Counted from the first letter of the stretch, positions 1 to 10,740 are shown. The stretch is 64,000 nt of DNA from Flavobacteriaceae bacterium (GCA_002702895.1 PACX01000013.1:44555-108554), one strand, 5' to 3'. Translations and numbers: made by a program. Notes: generated by a model not told the origin, from the letters alone.

Positions 1-1181
1 CCTCCAATAAAAATTAGATCTTCTTTTCTTGCTTCATCATAACAACATTGGTATGCACTTTTAACATTTAAAAAAGATTTTCCTTTGATTCCTATCTTTT
101 TTGAATAATTAAAAATCTCTTCAACCTCTAAAGCTCTATTTACATGCGGCTGACAAAAATAATAATATGCATCTTTAGGTAAAGATCGCAATATTTTTTT
201 AAAATTTTTACCCTTAACAAATCCAATTATAATTCTTAATTTTTTGTAAAAAATGTTATCAAATGCTTTAATAGTTTCTTTGAAAGCTTCTAAATTATGT
301 CCAACATCAAGGATTGTTTTAGGGCTTTGATTTATAATTTCCCACCTTCCTCTTAATCCAGTATTATTAATAACATTTAAAAGTCCTTTTTTAACATCTT
401 TTTTAGAAATAATTAAATCATCCATTATTGATAATGACTTAATAACACCCTTAATATTCTTTTTTTGAAAAGAACCTTCCAAATCAGTAGAAAAATTAGA
501 AATATCTACTTCATTGGCTAAATATATATCTGAGTTTTTTTCATTTGCTTTATTAATAAAAATTTTGTGTATTGAAGATTGATATTCACTAATTACTATT
601 GGGGTACAACTCTTTATAATACCAGCCTTTTCTCTTGCAATTTGTTTGATATCTTCTCCTAAAAATTCTTGATGGTCCAAACCTACATTTGTTATAATAC
701 TTATAATGGGTTTTATAATATTAGTAGCATCTAATCTTCCCCCTAATCCAGTTTCAATTATTGCTATATCTACCTTTGTTTTTGAAAAATAGTAGAAAGC
801 CATTGCGACTGTCATTTCAAAAAAAGAAATTTTATTTTTTGAAAAATAATCTTTATATTTTTTTATGAAATTTACAACATTAGATTCAGGAATTTTTTTT
901 CCATTTAACTTAATTCTTTCCCTAAAATCATTTAAATGTGGGGAAGTATATAATCCCACTTTATAGCCTCCTTCATAAAAAACAGAAGCTAACATATGGC
1001 TTGAAGAACCTTTTCCATTTGTTCCTGCAACGTGAATTGATTTAAAATCATCTTGTGGGTTTTCGAGAAAATTACAAACTGATTTTATTGAATTTAAATC
1101 AAGTTTATATTTAATAAATCCATCTCTTTGATAAACAGGTAATTGGTTATAAAGCCAATCAACAGTTTCTAAATAATTCAT
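1..1181 (-). CDS. folC: Bifunctional folylpolyglutamate synthase / dihydrofolate synthase (3' end cut by window)
   Basis: The open frame reads leftward from an ATG at 1181-1179 and runs off the window at base 1, so about 393 residues are visible and the C-terminus is missing. FolC joins glutamate to dihydropteroate or folates with ATP in the cytoplasm. The N-terminal region shows the Mur-ligase-like P-loop HVAGTNGKGSSSHML (residues about 50-64), followed by the YTSPHL segment and later ETGLGGRLDATN and VGLDHQEFLG, all characteristic of FolC. The C-terminal half contains ILDVGHNLEAF, the usual DxxHN motif. The start lies 7 bp after the nhaD stop, so it is probably cotranscribed with nhaD. Function is assigned with high confidence from family motifs; only the end of the protein cannot be judged. 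Confidence 0.93.
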   Translation of the reverse strand, partial: MNYLETVDWLYNQLPVYQRDGFIKYKLDLNSIKSVCNFLENPQDDFKSIHVAGTNGKGSSSHMLASVFYEGGYKVGLYTSPHLNDFRERIKLNGKKIPESNVVNFIKKYKDYFSKNKISFFEMTVAMAFYYFSKTKVDIAIIETGLGGRLDATNIIKPIISIITNVGLDHQEFLGEDIKQIAREKAGIIKSCTPIVISEYQSSIHKIFINKANEKNSDIYLANEVDISNFSTDLEGSFQKKNIKGVIKSLSIMDDLIISKKDVKKGLLNVINNTGLRGRWEIINQSPKTILDVGHNLEAFKETIKAFDNIFYKKLRIIIGFVKGKNFKKILRSLPKDAYYYFCQPHVNRALEVEEIFNYSKKIGIKGKSFLNVKSAYQCCYDEARKEDLIFIG

Positions 1182-1188
1182 TTATTTC

Positions 1189-2517
1189 TTATAAAATAAA
1201 ATCTCGAAGAAGCATAAAAGTACCATATCCAGCCCAAAATCCGACCATTGCTAAAAGAGTAATTTTCTTTATATACCAGAAGAAATCAATTTTTTCCATA
1301 CCCATCGCAACTACCCCAGCTGCTGAACCAATAATTAACATACTTCCACCAGTACCAGCAGAAAATGCAATACCATGCCAAAGTGGATCATCAATAGGAT
1401 TTGGAAACATTCCAATTGATGCAGCAACAAGAGGGACGTTATCAATTAGTGCTGACAAGTGTCCTAGAAGGACAATTACAAGATCTGAGTTTGGAATTAC
1501 TTCATTAATCCAATCAGCAAAATTGAAGAGAATACCCAAAGACTCTAAAGCTCCTACTGCCATTAATATTCCTAAGAAAAATAGTATACTAGGTAATTCA
1601 ATTTTAGTAAGTGAAGCATGAATAGGGCTATGATCTGACTCATCCTCATGATCCTCATCTAATTTTGTTAAACTAAATTTTTTATTACTATATATCTCTG
1701 CAACAGTTGCAACAAATGCCAAAGACAACATCATACCTACATAGGGTGGTAAGTGAGTAACTACTTTAAAAACTGGAACAAAAATTATAGAACTTAATCC
1801 AATAAACAACATTTTATTTCCATATTTATTTTCTTCTAAATCTTTAACTTTTTGTGGCATTTCAAACTCACCTTTAAAAATTTTAAAACGAGAAGCAATC
1901 AAAAATGGGACTACCATACAAATTAAAGAGGGTATTATTAAATATTTTATCAAATCAAATACTGTGACTTTATCTGCAATCCATAACATGGTAGTTGTAA
2001 TATCTCCAATTGGTGACCATGCACCACCAGCATTAGCTGCAATAATTATTAATCCTGAATACCACAATTTTAAGTTTTTATCCTCAACTATTTTTTGAAG
2101 TAACGTAATTAAAACTATTGTTGCAGTTAAATTATCAATTATTGCAGAAAGAACAAATGCTAAAAACCCAAAAATCCATAAAATTTTAACTTTACTTCTA
2201 GTTTTAACTAATCTCTTTATTCCCAAAAATCCTCTGAAGAAATCAATTATCTCAACTATGGTCATAGCACCTAGCAAGAAAATTAATATCTCTGCTGTTT
2301 TACCCAAATGATGTAACAGCGTTTCCTCTAGATGTGCTTCCTCTAATTGTAATAAATCAAGATTTATATGGAATACTTGTAAATGATTTAGTGCAATTAT
2401 GGCCCACATAATTGCCATCATTGCTAATGCAGGTATTAATTTATCAATCTTAATTGAATGTTCAATTGTTATTAAAAAATATCCTAAAACAAAAACCGAA
2501 ATAATTACTAGTTCCAT
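1189..2517 (-). CDS. nhaD: Na+/H+ antiporter, NhaD family
   Basis: This 442-residue polytopic inner-membrane protein exchanges sodium (or lithium) for protons and belongs to the NhaD branch of the ion transporter superfamily (ArsB/NhaD). About 11-12 hydrophobic segments span the length. Conserved loop-helix motifs are visible: SAIIDNLTATIVL in the first half with NAGGAWSPIGD soon after it, and SALIDNVPLVAASIGMF in the second half. The hydrophilic, His/Asp-rich linker (about residues 290-300) lies between the two halves. It begins at an ATG at 2517 and is followed after 7 bp by folC. Its upstream region is shared with the divergent gltB. NhaD is common in marine bacteria, where it fits sodium homeostasis; substrate preference cannot be read from sequence. 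Confidence 0.93.
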   Translation of the reverse strand: MELVIISVFVLGYFLITIEHSIKIDKLIPALAMMAIMWAIIALNHLQVFHINLDLLQLEEAHLEETLLHHLGKTAEILIFLLGAMTIVEIIDFFRGFLGIKRLVKTRSKVKILWIFGFLAFVLSAIIDNLTATIVLITLLQKIVEDKNLKLWYSGLIIIAANAGGAWSPIGDITTTMLWIADKVTVFDLIKYLIIPSLICMVVPFLIASRFKIFKGEFEMPQKVKDLEENKYGNKMLFIGLSSIIFVPVFKVVTHLPPYVGMMLSLAFVATVAEIYSNKKFSLTKLDEDHEDESDHSPIHASLTKIELPSILFFLGILMAVGALESLGILFNFADWINEVIPNSDLVIVLLGHLSALIDNVPLVAASIGMFPNPIDDPLWHGIAFSAGTGGSMLIIGSAAGVVAMGMEKIDFFWYIKKITLLAMVGFWAGYGTFMLLRDFIL

Positions 2518-2717
2518 ATAATTATAAATTGATTGGTAAACATATTAAAAAAAAAAATAATCCAGCATTATAAAATCAATAAAAATTATGGTAAAAATTA
2601 TTAAAAAGACAAAAAATAGACTTAAAATTATCAACTTAATATTAATTAATGATTAAGACTTAAATAGTTTTTTACAGAAACCTATATTCTTTACTTTTGT
2701 AAGTTCCAATTAAACAT
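2518..2717. other. Divergent intergenic region nhaD/gltB
   Basis: The 200 bp between the two divergent starts are very AT-rich and contain no open frame of note. The right end holds the candidate gltB promoter described separately. I saw no clear -7 box for nhaD. Confidence 0.5.
2692..2699 (+). promoter_or_regulatory. Candidate gltB promoter, -7 box TACTTTTG
   Basis: The octamer matches the Bacteroidota -7 consensus TAnnTTTG and sits 18 bp before the gltB ATG. A T-run at 2668-2673 is in the -33 region but lacks the G of TTTG. The predicted transcript start would be around 2705, giving a short leader. Confidence 0.55.
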
Positions 2718-5700
2718 ATGCTTCCAAAAAAACAAGGATTATATTCCCCTGAATTTGAACACGATAATTGTGGAGCGGGTTTCATATGCAGTCTAAAAGG
2801 AGAAAAAACAAATGGCATAATTCATAAAGCTTTAAATATTCTTACATGTTTAGAACATAGAGGAGCAGTTAGTTCAGATGGTAAAACTGGAGATGGAGCA
2901 GGAATATTGATAGAAATTCCAGATACTTTTTTTAGAAAAGAATGTAAATTTAAATTACCAGACCCCCATCAATATGCAGTTGGTATGGTCTTTCTACCTA
3001 CAAAAATTAATCAGTCTAAATACTGTATAAATATTTTTGAAAAAGAAATTTTAAAACAAAATCTATCGATTATTGGATGGAGAGAAGTTCCATTAAATTC
3101 AAAAGTTGTGGGAAAGATTGCTGCAAAAACTCAACCATCCATTAAACAAGTTTTTATAGGTAAAAATGATAATAAATTTTCTGATTCTGAGTTTAACACT
3201 AAATTGTTTGTAGCAAGAAAAATTGCAGAAAATAAAATTTATAATTCTGCTCTATCTCAAAGACAATATTTTTATTTTCCGAGCCTTCATAACAGAACAT
3301 TAATTTATAAAGGTTTATTAATCCCAGAAGATATCGATAGATTTTATTTAGATCTGTCTAATCCAAACTTAGTGACAAAATTAGCATTGGTTCATCAAAG
3401 GTACTCAACCAATACTTTTCCAACTTGGGATCTTGCTCAACCTTTTAGATATATGTGTCACAATGGGGAAATCAATACTAGAAAAGGCAATGTCACACGA
3501 ATGAATTCAAGAGAAGAATTAATGAAATCTGATTTTATTGGCTCAGATTTATCTGAAGTTTTTCCAATTATCTTAGATGATAAATCAGATTCAGCTCAAA
3601 TGGATATGGTAGTTGAATTACTTTTAACAACAGGAAGATCTTTGCCAGAAGTAATGATGATGTTAGTTCCTGAAGCATGGGAAAAACATCATTCCATGTC
3701 AGATAAAAAGAAAGCTTTCTATGAATTTAATTCCTGTATTATGGAGCCTTGGGATGGACCAGCTTCAGTTCCTTTCACTGACGGAAAATACATTGGAGCT
3801 TTGCTTGATAGAAATGGATTAAGACCCTCCAGATACAGTGTTACTAAAGATGGTTATGTAATTATGTCATCTGAAACTGGTGTTGTTGAAATTGAGCCTA
3901 GGAATATTAAAAAACATGGTAGGCTTGAGCCTGGCAAAATGTTTCTAGTAGATATGAATGAAGGAAGGATAATTGAAGATGAAGAAATTAAAAATATAAT
4001 TGTTTCAAAACATCCATACAGGAAATGGATTAAAGAAAATATTCTTCCATTAAAAAATGTTCCCTATACTGGAAACAAAACCCCATCAGAAAAACTAGAT
4101 TTTGAAACAAGGCTTAGAGTTTTTGGATATACTGAAGAAGATTTAAAAACAATCATTTTACCAATGTGTGTTTCAGGCAAGGAAAGTATCGGATCAATGG
4201 GAACAGACACCCCTTTAGCAGTTCTTTCAACAAAAGCTCAATTACTATTTAACTATTTTAAGCAACTTTTTGCTCAAGTTACTAATCCTCCACTGGATGG
4301 AATAAGAGAAGAAATAGTAACTGACACAAGCCTAGGTATTGGAAGTGATTATAATATTTATGATATTATCCCAAATCATGCAAAAAAATTAAAAATAAAA
4401 AACCCTATTATTTCTAATGAAGATTTAGACAAAATTAAGTTTATCAAAAGTAATGATTTTAAAAGCACATCAATAAATGCTTTATATGATTTAAAAAAAG
4501 GTCACAATGGAATTGAAGAAGCATTAGACAAAATGGTTATTGATGTTAGCAAAAAAGTTGATCAAGGTTATAATATCATAATAATAAGTGATCGTGGAGT
4601 AAGTAAAAAATTTGGAGCAATTCCAATATTATTAGCATGCTCAAACATTCATCATCAATTAATGAAGCTTAAAAAAAGATCCAAATTTGGAATAGTAATT
4701 GAATCATCTGAACCTAGAGAGCCACATCACTTCTCAATGTTATTTGGTTATGGAGCTAGTGCAATAAATCCATATTTAGTCAATGAAATTATTGAATTCT
4801 ATCATACAAAAGGGTTTTTTGGAAATCAAAGCTTAAAATTTAGTATTGAAAATTTTAACAAAGCTATTGCTAAAGGTATTTTAAAAGTGATGAATAAAAT
4901 TGGGATCTCTACTCTTCATTCATATCGTGGCTCCCAAATATTTGAAGCATTGGGTTTAAGAAAAAGTTTTACTGAAAAATATTTTTCAAATACGCCAACT
5001 AGAATTCAAGGAATTGGGCTTTATAGTTTAGAAAAAGAGCACTCTAAAAGACACCGAAAAGCTTTTTCAAAACAAAATTCTTTTATGAGTCTTGAAATTG
5101 GAGGAAGTTATAGATGGAGAAGAAATGGTGAAGCTCACTTACTAAACCCCTCAACAATATCAAAATTACAGCAATCTGTTAGAGAAGATAAATTTGATAC
5201 ATATAAAATTTACTCTGATTTAATTAATAAACAAAATAAACAATTAATGACTATCAGGGGCATGTTCAAATTTATTAATTATGATCCAATTCCCATCGAA
5301 GAAGTCGAACCATGGACAGAAATTGTAAAAAGATTTAAAACAGGAGCAATGTCATATGGTTCTATTAGTAAGGAAGCCCATGAAAATTTAGCTATAGCAA
5401 TGAACAGAATTGGTGGAAAAAGTAATTCTGGTGAAGGAGGAGAGGATCCTAAAAGATTTAAAAAAGAAAAAAACGGTGTTTGGAAAAATAGTTCTATAAA
5501 GCAAGTTGCCTCTGGAAGATTTGGAGTAAGTTCTCATTATTTATCTAATGCTTCTGAAATCCAAATAAAAATGGCTCAAGGAGCAAAACCAGGTGAAGGA
5601 GGTCAATTACCTGGTCCAAAAGTTAATCCCATGATTGCAAAGGTCAGAAATTCAACACCATATGTTGGATTAATTTCACCTCCACCCCATCACGATATAT

Positions 5701-7220
5701 ATTCTATTGAAGATTTATCACAGCTAATATTTGATTTAAAAAATGCAAATAGACAAGCTAGAATCAACGTTAAGCTGGTTTCAGAAGTTGGAGTAGGGAC
5801 AATTTCGGCTGGTGTAGCAAAAGCTAAAGCTGATGTAATACTTATTTCGGGTTATGACGGCGGAACAGGAGCCTCTCCATTAACTTCACTAAGGCATGCT
5901 GGATTACCATGGGAACTTGGAATTGCGGAGGCTCAACAAACACTAGTAATGAATGATCTAAGAGGAAGAATTATTTTAGAATGCGATGGACAATTAAAAA
6001 CTGGAAGAGATGTTGCAATAGCTTGTCTTTTAGGTGCTGAAGAATTTGGCTTTTCAACAGCACCTTTGGTAGCTTCTGGATGTATTATGATGCGTGCATG
6101 TCACTTAAACACCTGTCCGGTAGGAATCGCAACCCAAGATCCACAGTTAAGAAAAAATTTTAAAGGAAAGCCTGAACATGTTATTAACTTCATGTATTTT
6201 GTTGCTGAGGAATTAAGAGAAATAATGTCAAACCTTGGATTTAGAACAATAAATGAAATGATTGGTCAAAGTCAAAAAATAAATATGGAAGATGTAATAA
6301 AAAACTATAAAACAAAAGGAATTGATCTGTCAAGTATATTATATAGACCTGAAGTGCCCAAAAGTGTATCAATCAAAAACAACTCAAAACAGGACCATAA
6401 CCTTGAAAAAGTTTTAGATTTTAAAATATTGTCGGAAGCAAAATTAGCTATTGAGAAAAAAGTAAAAATGAGTTTACAATATCTAATTAAAAATACTGAC
6501 AGAACAGTTGGTGCCATTTTAAGTAATGAAATTTCTAAGCTATATGGATCCGATGGCCTTCCAAATGACACATTAAAACTTAATTTTAAAGGATCTGCAG
6601 GCCAAAGCTTTGGAGCTTTTAGTACAAAAGGCCTTACTATGAAAATTGATGGTAATACAAATGATTATTTTGGCAAAGGACTTTCTGGAGCCAAAATTAT
6701 TGTAAAAAAACCAAAAGATTCAACTTTTATATCTCATAAAAATATAATTACAGGCAATGTTGCACTTTATGGAGCGACATCTGGAGAAGCGTATATAAAT
6801 GGTATTGCTGGTGAAAGATTTTGTGTACGAAATTCTGGAGCTACTGCAGTAGTTGAAGGGGTTGGAGACCATGGATGTGAATATATGACTGGAGGAATAG
6901 CCTTAATATTAGGAGAAACAGGAAGAAACTTTGCTGCAGGAATGAGTGGTGGAATAGCATTTATATACAAATCTGAAAATTTTGATAAAAGAAATTTTAA
7001 TCCTGAAATGATAGAATTTGAAAATCCAAATAATCAAGATATAGACCTTATAAGAAAGTTAATTGAAAATCACTTTAGCTATACTTCTAGTAAATTAGCT
7101 GAAAACTTTTTAAATAATTGGAAAAAAGAATCTAAAAATTTTATAAAGATAATGCCAGTAGAATTTAAATTAGCTTTAGAAAAAATGGCTAAAGAAAAAA
7201 TTTCAGAAATTATAAACTAA
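2718..7220 (+). CDS. gltB: Glutamate synthase (NADPH), large subunit
   Basis: This 1500-residue protein is the alpha subunit of GOGAT, which releases ammonia from glutamine and uses it to aminate 2-oxoglutarate. The N-terminal class II glutamine amidotransferase domain begins after a short propeptide: Cys18 of DNCGAGF is the expected N-terminal nucleophile once residues 1-17 are removed. The central and FMN-binding synthase domains follow (for example GEGGQLPGPKV and ISGYDGGTGASPL). The 3Fe-4S ligands are Cys1122, Cys1128 and Cys1133 (C-x5-C-x4-C). The last ~250 residues form the GXGXG beta-helix domain, with repeated glycines (GATSGEAYINGIAGERF). Length is normal for the family. The stop is immediately followed by the gltD ATG, so both subunits should be made from one mRNA. 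Confidence 0.97.
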   Translation: MLPKKQGLYSPEFEHDNCGAGFICSLKGEKTNGIIHKALNILTCLEHRGAVSSDGKTGDGAGILIEIPDTFFRKECKFKLPDPHQYAVGMVFLPTKINQSKYCINIFEKEILKQNLSIIGWREVPLNSKVVGKIAAKTQPSIKQVFIGKNDNKFSDSEFNTKLFVARKIAENKIYNSALSQRQYFYFPSLHNRTLIYKGLLIPEDIDRFYLDLSNPNLVTKLALVHQRYSTNTFPTWDLAQPFRYMCHNGEINTRKGNVTRMNSREELMKSDFIGSDLSEVFPIILDDKSDSAQMDMVVELLLTTGRSLPEVMMMLVPEAWEKHHSMSDKKKAFYEFNSCIMEPWDGPASVPFTDGKYIGALLDRNGLRPSRYSVTKDGYVIMSSETGVVEIEPRNIKKHGRLEPGKMFLVDMNEGRIIEDEEIKNIIVSKHPYRKWIKENILPLKNVPYTGNKTPSEKLDFETRLRVFGYTEEDLKTIILPMCVSGKESIGSMGTDTPLAVLSTKAQLLFNYFKQLFAQVTNPPLDGIREEIVTDTSLGIGSDYNIYDIIPNHAKKLKIKNPIISNEDLDKIKFIKSNDFKSTSINALYDLKKGHNGIEEALDKMVIDVSKKVDQGYNIIIISDRGVSKKFGAIPILLACSNIHHQLMKLKKRSKFGIVIESSEPREPHHFSMLFGYGASAINPYLVNEIIEFYHTKGFFGNQSLKFSIENFNKAIAKGILKVMNKIGISTLHSYRGSQIFEALGLRKSFTEKYFSNTPTRIQGIGLYSLEKEHSKRHRKAFSKQNSFMSLEIGGSYRWRRNGEAHLLNPSTISKLQQSVREDKFDTYKIYSDLINKQNKQLMTIRGMFKFINYDPIPIEEVEPWTEIVKRFKTGAMSYGSISKEAHENLAIAMNRIGGKSNSGEGGEDPKRFKKEKNGVWKNSSIKQVASGRFGVSSHYLSNASEIQIKMAQGAKPGEGGQLPGPKVNPMIAKVRNSTPYVGLISPPPHHDIYSIEDLSQLIFDLKNANRQARINVKLVSEVGVGTISAGVAKAKADVILISGYDGGTGASPLTSLRHAGLPWELGIAEAQQTLVMNDLRGRIILECDGQLKTGRDVAIACLLGAEEFGFSTAPLVASGCIMMRACHLNTCPVGIATQDPQLRKNFKGKPEHVINFMYFVAEELREIMSNLGFRTINEMIGQSQKINMEDVIKNYKTKGIDLSSILYRPEVPKSVSIKNNSKQDHNLEKVLDFKILSEAKLAIEKKVKMSLQYLIKNTDRTVGAILSNEISKLYGSDGLPNDTLKLNFKGSAGQSFGAFSTKGLTMKIDGNTNDYFGKGLSGAKIIVKKPKDSTFISHKNIITGNVALYGATSGEAYINGIAGERFCVRNSGATAVVEGVGDHGCEYMTGGIALILGETGRNFAAGMSGGIAFIYKSENFDKRNFNPEMIEFENPNNQDIDLIRKLIENHFSYTSSKLAENFLNNWKKESKNFIKIMPVEFKLALEKMAKEKISEIIN

Positions 7221-8681
7221 ATGGGAAAATTAAAGGGATTTATTGAATATAATAGAGCTGACGAAAAGCATATCCCTGTAATTAAAAGAATAAAAAATTA
7301 CAAAGAATTTACGATAAAACCCTCTGAATCAAAATTAAAAAAAGAGGGAGGAAGATGTATGGATTGTGGAGTTCCTTTTTGTCATAGTGGTTGCCCATTG
7401 GGAAATTTAATCCCAGATTTTAACGATGCAGTTTATAATAACGAATGGGAAAAAGCATTATATATTTTACATTCAACTAATAATTTTCCTGAATTTACAG
7501 GAAGATTATGTCCTGCTCCATGTGAAGCTGCATGTGTTCTTGGAATTATTGATCCTCCTGTATCAATCGAAATGATTGAAAAATATATTGTTGAAAGGGG
7601 TTTTGACGAAGGATGGATTAAGCCAATAATTCCTAAAAAAAGAACTGGTAAAAAAATTGCTATAATTGGTTCAGGACCTGCTGGATTGGCTGCAGCTCAA
7701 CAACTAAATAAAGCAGGACATTCTGTTGAAGTTTTTGAGAGAGATGCTAAGGTTGGAGGTCTCCTAAGGTATGGTATTCCAGATTTCAAAATGGAAAAGC
7801 ATGTTATAGATAGAAGAATTGATATTCTTAAAAAAGAGGGAATAATATTTAAAACAAATTTAGAAGTTGGTAAAAATTTTTCAATTAATAAATTGAAAAA
7901 TTATGATTGTATTTTATTATGTATTGGAGCAACAATTAGTAAACAACTTCCAATTAAAGGATCTGAACTAGATGGGATAAAACAGGCAATGGATTTTTTA
8001 AAATTACAAAATCAGATAGTTGAAGGAATTAAAAAACCTTTAAATGAATTAAACGCTAATGGAAAAAATGTAATTGTAATTGGAGGAGGAGATACAGGGT
8101 CAGATTGTATCGGAACGTGTAATAGACAAGTGGCCAAATCAGTCACAAACTTTGAAATAATGTCTAAACCACCCTCTGATAGATCAATAGAAAATCCATG
8201 GCCCTATTGGCCATTTATGTTAAAAAATACCACGTCTCATGAAGAGGGAATCAAAAGGCAATGGAGTATTTTAACTAAAGAATTTATAGGAGATAAAAAT
8301 GGAAATGTTATAGGATTAAAGACCATTGAAGTAGAATGGATAAAAAATGAAGAAGAAAAACCTTGCTTAAAAGAAATTGAGGGTAGTGAGAAAATATGGC
8401 CTTGTGATTTAGTTTTATTAGCCTTAGGTTTTTCTGGTCATGAAAAAAGTTTAGCTGAACAATTAGGAGTTAAAACAGATAAAAACAACAAGATAATCTC
8501 AAAAAACTATCAAACTACTATTAGAAACATTTTTTCGGCAGGTGACATGAGAAGAGGACAATCTTTAATTGTTTGGGCAATTTCTGAAGGAAGAGAAGCA
8601 GCATTTGAGGTGGATAAGTTTTTAATGGGTAACTCAATTTTAGAGACTAAAGAAAAAGGAGATCTTCCGTCTGTAAGATAG
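7221..8681 (+). CDS. gltD: Glutamate synthase (NADPH), small subunit
   Basis: This 486-residue flavoprotein is the beta subunit of GOGAT and passes electrons from NADPH through FAD and Fe-S clusters to GltB. The N-terminal ferredoxin-like region has two cysteine clusters, Cys46/49/54/58 and Cys97/101/105, that ligate 4Fe-4S centres. The FAD-binding Rossmann motif GSGPAGLAAAQQL follows at about residues 150-162, and the NADPH-binding motif GGGDTGSDC is near residue 290. A C-terminal SAGDMRRGQSLIVWAI segment is the second FAD contact. Its ATG abuts the gltB TAA with no spacer, which suggests translational coupling. The next gene is convergent, with 5 bp between stops. Confidence 0.96.
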   Translation: MGKLKGFIEYNRADEKHIPVIKRIKNYKEFTIKPSESKLKKEGGRCMDCGVPFCHSGCPLGNLIPDFNDAVYNNEWEKALYILHSTNNFPEFTGRLCPAPCEAACVLGIIDPPVSIEMIEKYIVERGFDEGWIKPIIPKKRTGKKIAIIGSGPAGLAAAQQLNKAGHSVEVFERDAKVGGLLRYGIPDFKMEKHVIDRRIDILKKEGIIFKTNLEVGKNFSINKLKNYDCILLCIGATISKQLPIKGSELDGIKQAMDFLKLQNQIVEGIKKPLNELNANGKNVIVIGGGDTGSDCIGTCNRQVAKSVTNFEIMSKPPSDRSIENPWPYWPFMLKNTTSHEEGIKRQWSILTKEFIGDKNGNVIGLKTIEVEWIKNEEEKPCLKEIEGSEKIWPCDLVLLALGFSGHEKSLAEQLGVKTDKNNKIISKNYQTTIRNIFSAGDMRRGQSLIVWAISEGREAAFEVDKFLMGNSILETKEKGDLPSVR

Positions 8682-8686
8682 AATCA

Positions 8687-10666
8687 TCAATTAAAAAAGT
8701 TCCAAACTAATCCAAATCTAATAATAAAATCTCTATACGGATAAGATGGTGAAGAATAAAAGTTGTTTCCTGTAAGAGTAGAATTAAAATGCTCTACTTT
8801 TAAAAATAATCTAGTCTGCTTAATTTTTGCATTTACAAATAAATCTATAAGGGGAAAACCTCCAATTTTTTTTTGATTTTGTACATAAAATGAGCTTACA
8901 GCAGGATTGTACTCATTAGCAAAGTATTTAGAAAAATACTTTAAACTAATCCCTGTTTGAAAAAACATTGCACCTTTAAGTATTGTATTTGAATAATATA
9001 AAGTGTTTCTTGAAATAATTTCAGGCAAGTTTAAATAATCTCCATTTTGATTTACATTCTGATATATAAATGAATTATCGATTGCAAATTTTCCAAATTT
9101 AAATTCTCTATCCCATCTTATCTTAAGGTAATCTAAATCTGATTCTAACTGATTTACAATAGGGATTAAAGTTTTATTAAACGAAGATGGAAAGGCAGCT
9201 GATGAAGAAATAAAATATGTATAATTTTCTATTGACCTTAAATCAATACAAAAATCCCCAAATTTACTAAACTTAAAGTTTAAGAAAATATTTCTAATTT
9301 TTTCCTTTTTTATATTATTATTCCAGTTTAAATTAGTGTAAGAACTACCATATTTTTCATAATAAAAACCGGGATGCTTACTTGAAATGTTCAAACCAAA
9401 TTGATATTTTAGTTTTTTTTCATTATTAGAAAAAACTGAGATATTTATCAAATTACCTAACCTTTCTCCAAAAAGACCATTACTGATGGTGGTTTTTAAA
9501 TTATGTCCAAAAATATTTTTTTTAAAATTAATTGATAGTGCATTTTCATTCTGATTAAAACCCTCAAATTCATTTGATAATGAATTGGTTTTATATCTAT
9601 AATTATAATTAGTATAAATAACCTGAATCTTTCCAAATAAATTAGAATTTAGATCAGTATAAAATTCATTCAAAGTTGTTTTAATTTGAGATTTATCATT
9701 TATTCCATTTAATCCTGATTTTATCATTCCATAAAATTCAGATGGCTGATCTTGTTCATAAACATTACTTGTAGTTTCATATTCAAATCTATGACCAATT
9801 GAGAAACTATTTTTTTGTATTGAATCTTTCTTTTTAGTTAAAAGAAATTGATGATCTAAATAATATCTTTTACTTGAAAAATAATTTGTAGCATCCTCAA
9901 ATTTTACAGATAGCTTTGACCTTTCATTAAATAATGGATCCTTAGATTCAAAATTTGAAATTGCTTCATCAACTAATCCTCCATTTTCTTGATTTTCAAA
10001 ACCTTGACTTACAAAATGAAATTTGAAATTATATCGATTGTTTGTAGAATTATATTTAGTTGTAAATCTAAACTGTTTTGATCCGGAAAGAATATTTTGA
10101 TAATTTCCTAATGACCTTAGTCCTTTAAAAGCAATAGAAAAATTTAATTTTTGTGAAACATTAGATGAAAAAAAAGCATCTGTATATTGACCTTGTTTCA
10201 TAACTGTCTTAAATAACAATTCAGTTAAAGGAGTGGGAACTTGAAAGTATTTTACTTCATTTGATTTTAAATATGCGTGACTTTTTGAATAAAAACTAAA
10301 CTTTGGAAAAAAAGATGAAAAATCAAAATTGTGTGTTAATTCATTATATGTTTGACCAATATTTGAAAAATTTAAAAGTTCAAAATTATCTTTTCTTAAG
10401 TAATTAAATTTATAGTGTTTTTTTATTGATAGAGTAGTATCAAGATAAGTTGAGTCTGCATTAATATTTATTATTACATATTTTTTTATATTAGGCAACT
10501 TTGGATTTAAAGTGTCTTTTTTATTTATCAAATTCTTAAAAAAATTATTTTTTTTTTCAACTCCTTCTTCTATTAATAAAGAATCTGACTTAAAATCATT
10601 TTCCTGACAGTACAAAAATGATAATGAACTATATATAATTATTATAAAAAAAGAATAAAATTTCAT
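8687..10666 (-). CDS. Flavobacterial putative outer-membrane porin
   Basis: This 659-residue protein has a hydrophobic signal peptide (residues 1-20, ending near FLYCQEN), a lysine-rich linker, and then a long series of alternating aromatic beta strands typical of an outer-membrane barrel. The segment around residues 75-110 (YLDTTLSIKKHYKFNYLRKD and SNIGQTYNELTHNF) matches what I recall of the flavobacterial putative porin family (Porin_10 type). The last residues, FGLVWNFFN, fit a C-terminal membrane strand ending in Phe or Asn. In Flavobacteriia this family often neighbours rnhB, as here, where the two are divergent. Substrate is unknown. A near-consensus box (TAACTTTA on the minus strand) lies just upstream of the start. 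Confidence 0.78.
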   Translation of the reverse strand: MKFYSFFIIIIYSSLSFLYCQENDFKSDSLLIEEGVEKKNNFFKNLINKKDTLNPKLPNIKKYVIININADSTYLDTTLSIKKHYKFNYLRKDNFELLNFSNIGQTYNELTHNFDFSSFFPKFSFYSKSHAYLKSNEVKYFQVPTPLTELLFKTVMKQGQYTDAFFSSNVSQKLNFSIAFKGLRSLGNYQNILSGSKQFRFTTKYNSTNNRYNFKFHFVSQGFENQENGGLVDEAISNFESKDPLFNERSKLSVKFEDATNYFSSKRYYLDHQFLLTKKKDSIQKNSFSIGHRFEYETTSNVYEQDQPSEFYGMIKSGLNGINDKSQIKTTLNEFYTDLNSNLFGKIQVIYTNYNYRYKTNSLSNEFEGFNQNENALSINFKKNIFGHNLKTTISNGLFGERLGNLINISVFSNNEKKLKYQFGLNISSKHPGFYYEKYGSSYTNLNWNNNIKKEKIRNIFLNFKFSKFGDFCIDLRSIENYTYFISSSAAFPSSFNKTLIPIVNQLESDLDYLKIRWDREFKFGKFAIDNSFIYQNVNQNGDYLNLPEIISRNTLYYSNTILKGAMFFQTGISLKYFSKYFANEYNPAVSSFYVQNQKKIGGFPLIDLFVNAKIKQTRLFLKVEHFNSTLTGNNFYSSPSYPYRDFIIRFGLVWNFFN

Positions 10667-10740
10667 TAATTTACTTTCGGGTAAAGTTATATATTTCCTT
10701 TTATTAATTTTTTATAATCGCTGATTTTAAAATTAAAATA

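Noticed and set aside
6305-6970. Minus-strand open frames inside gltB
   Set aside because: They lie within a well-supported gene, lack family motifs and mirror its codon pattern.
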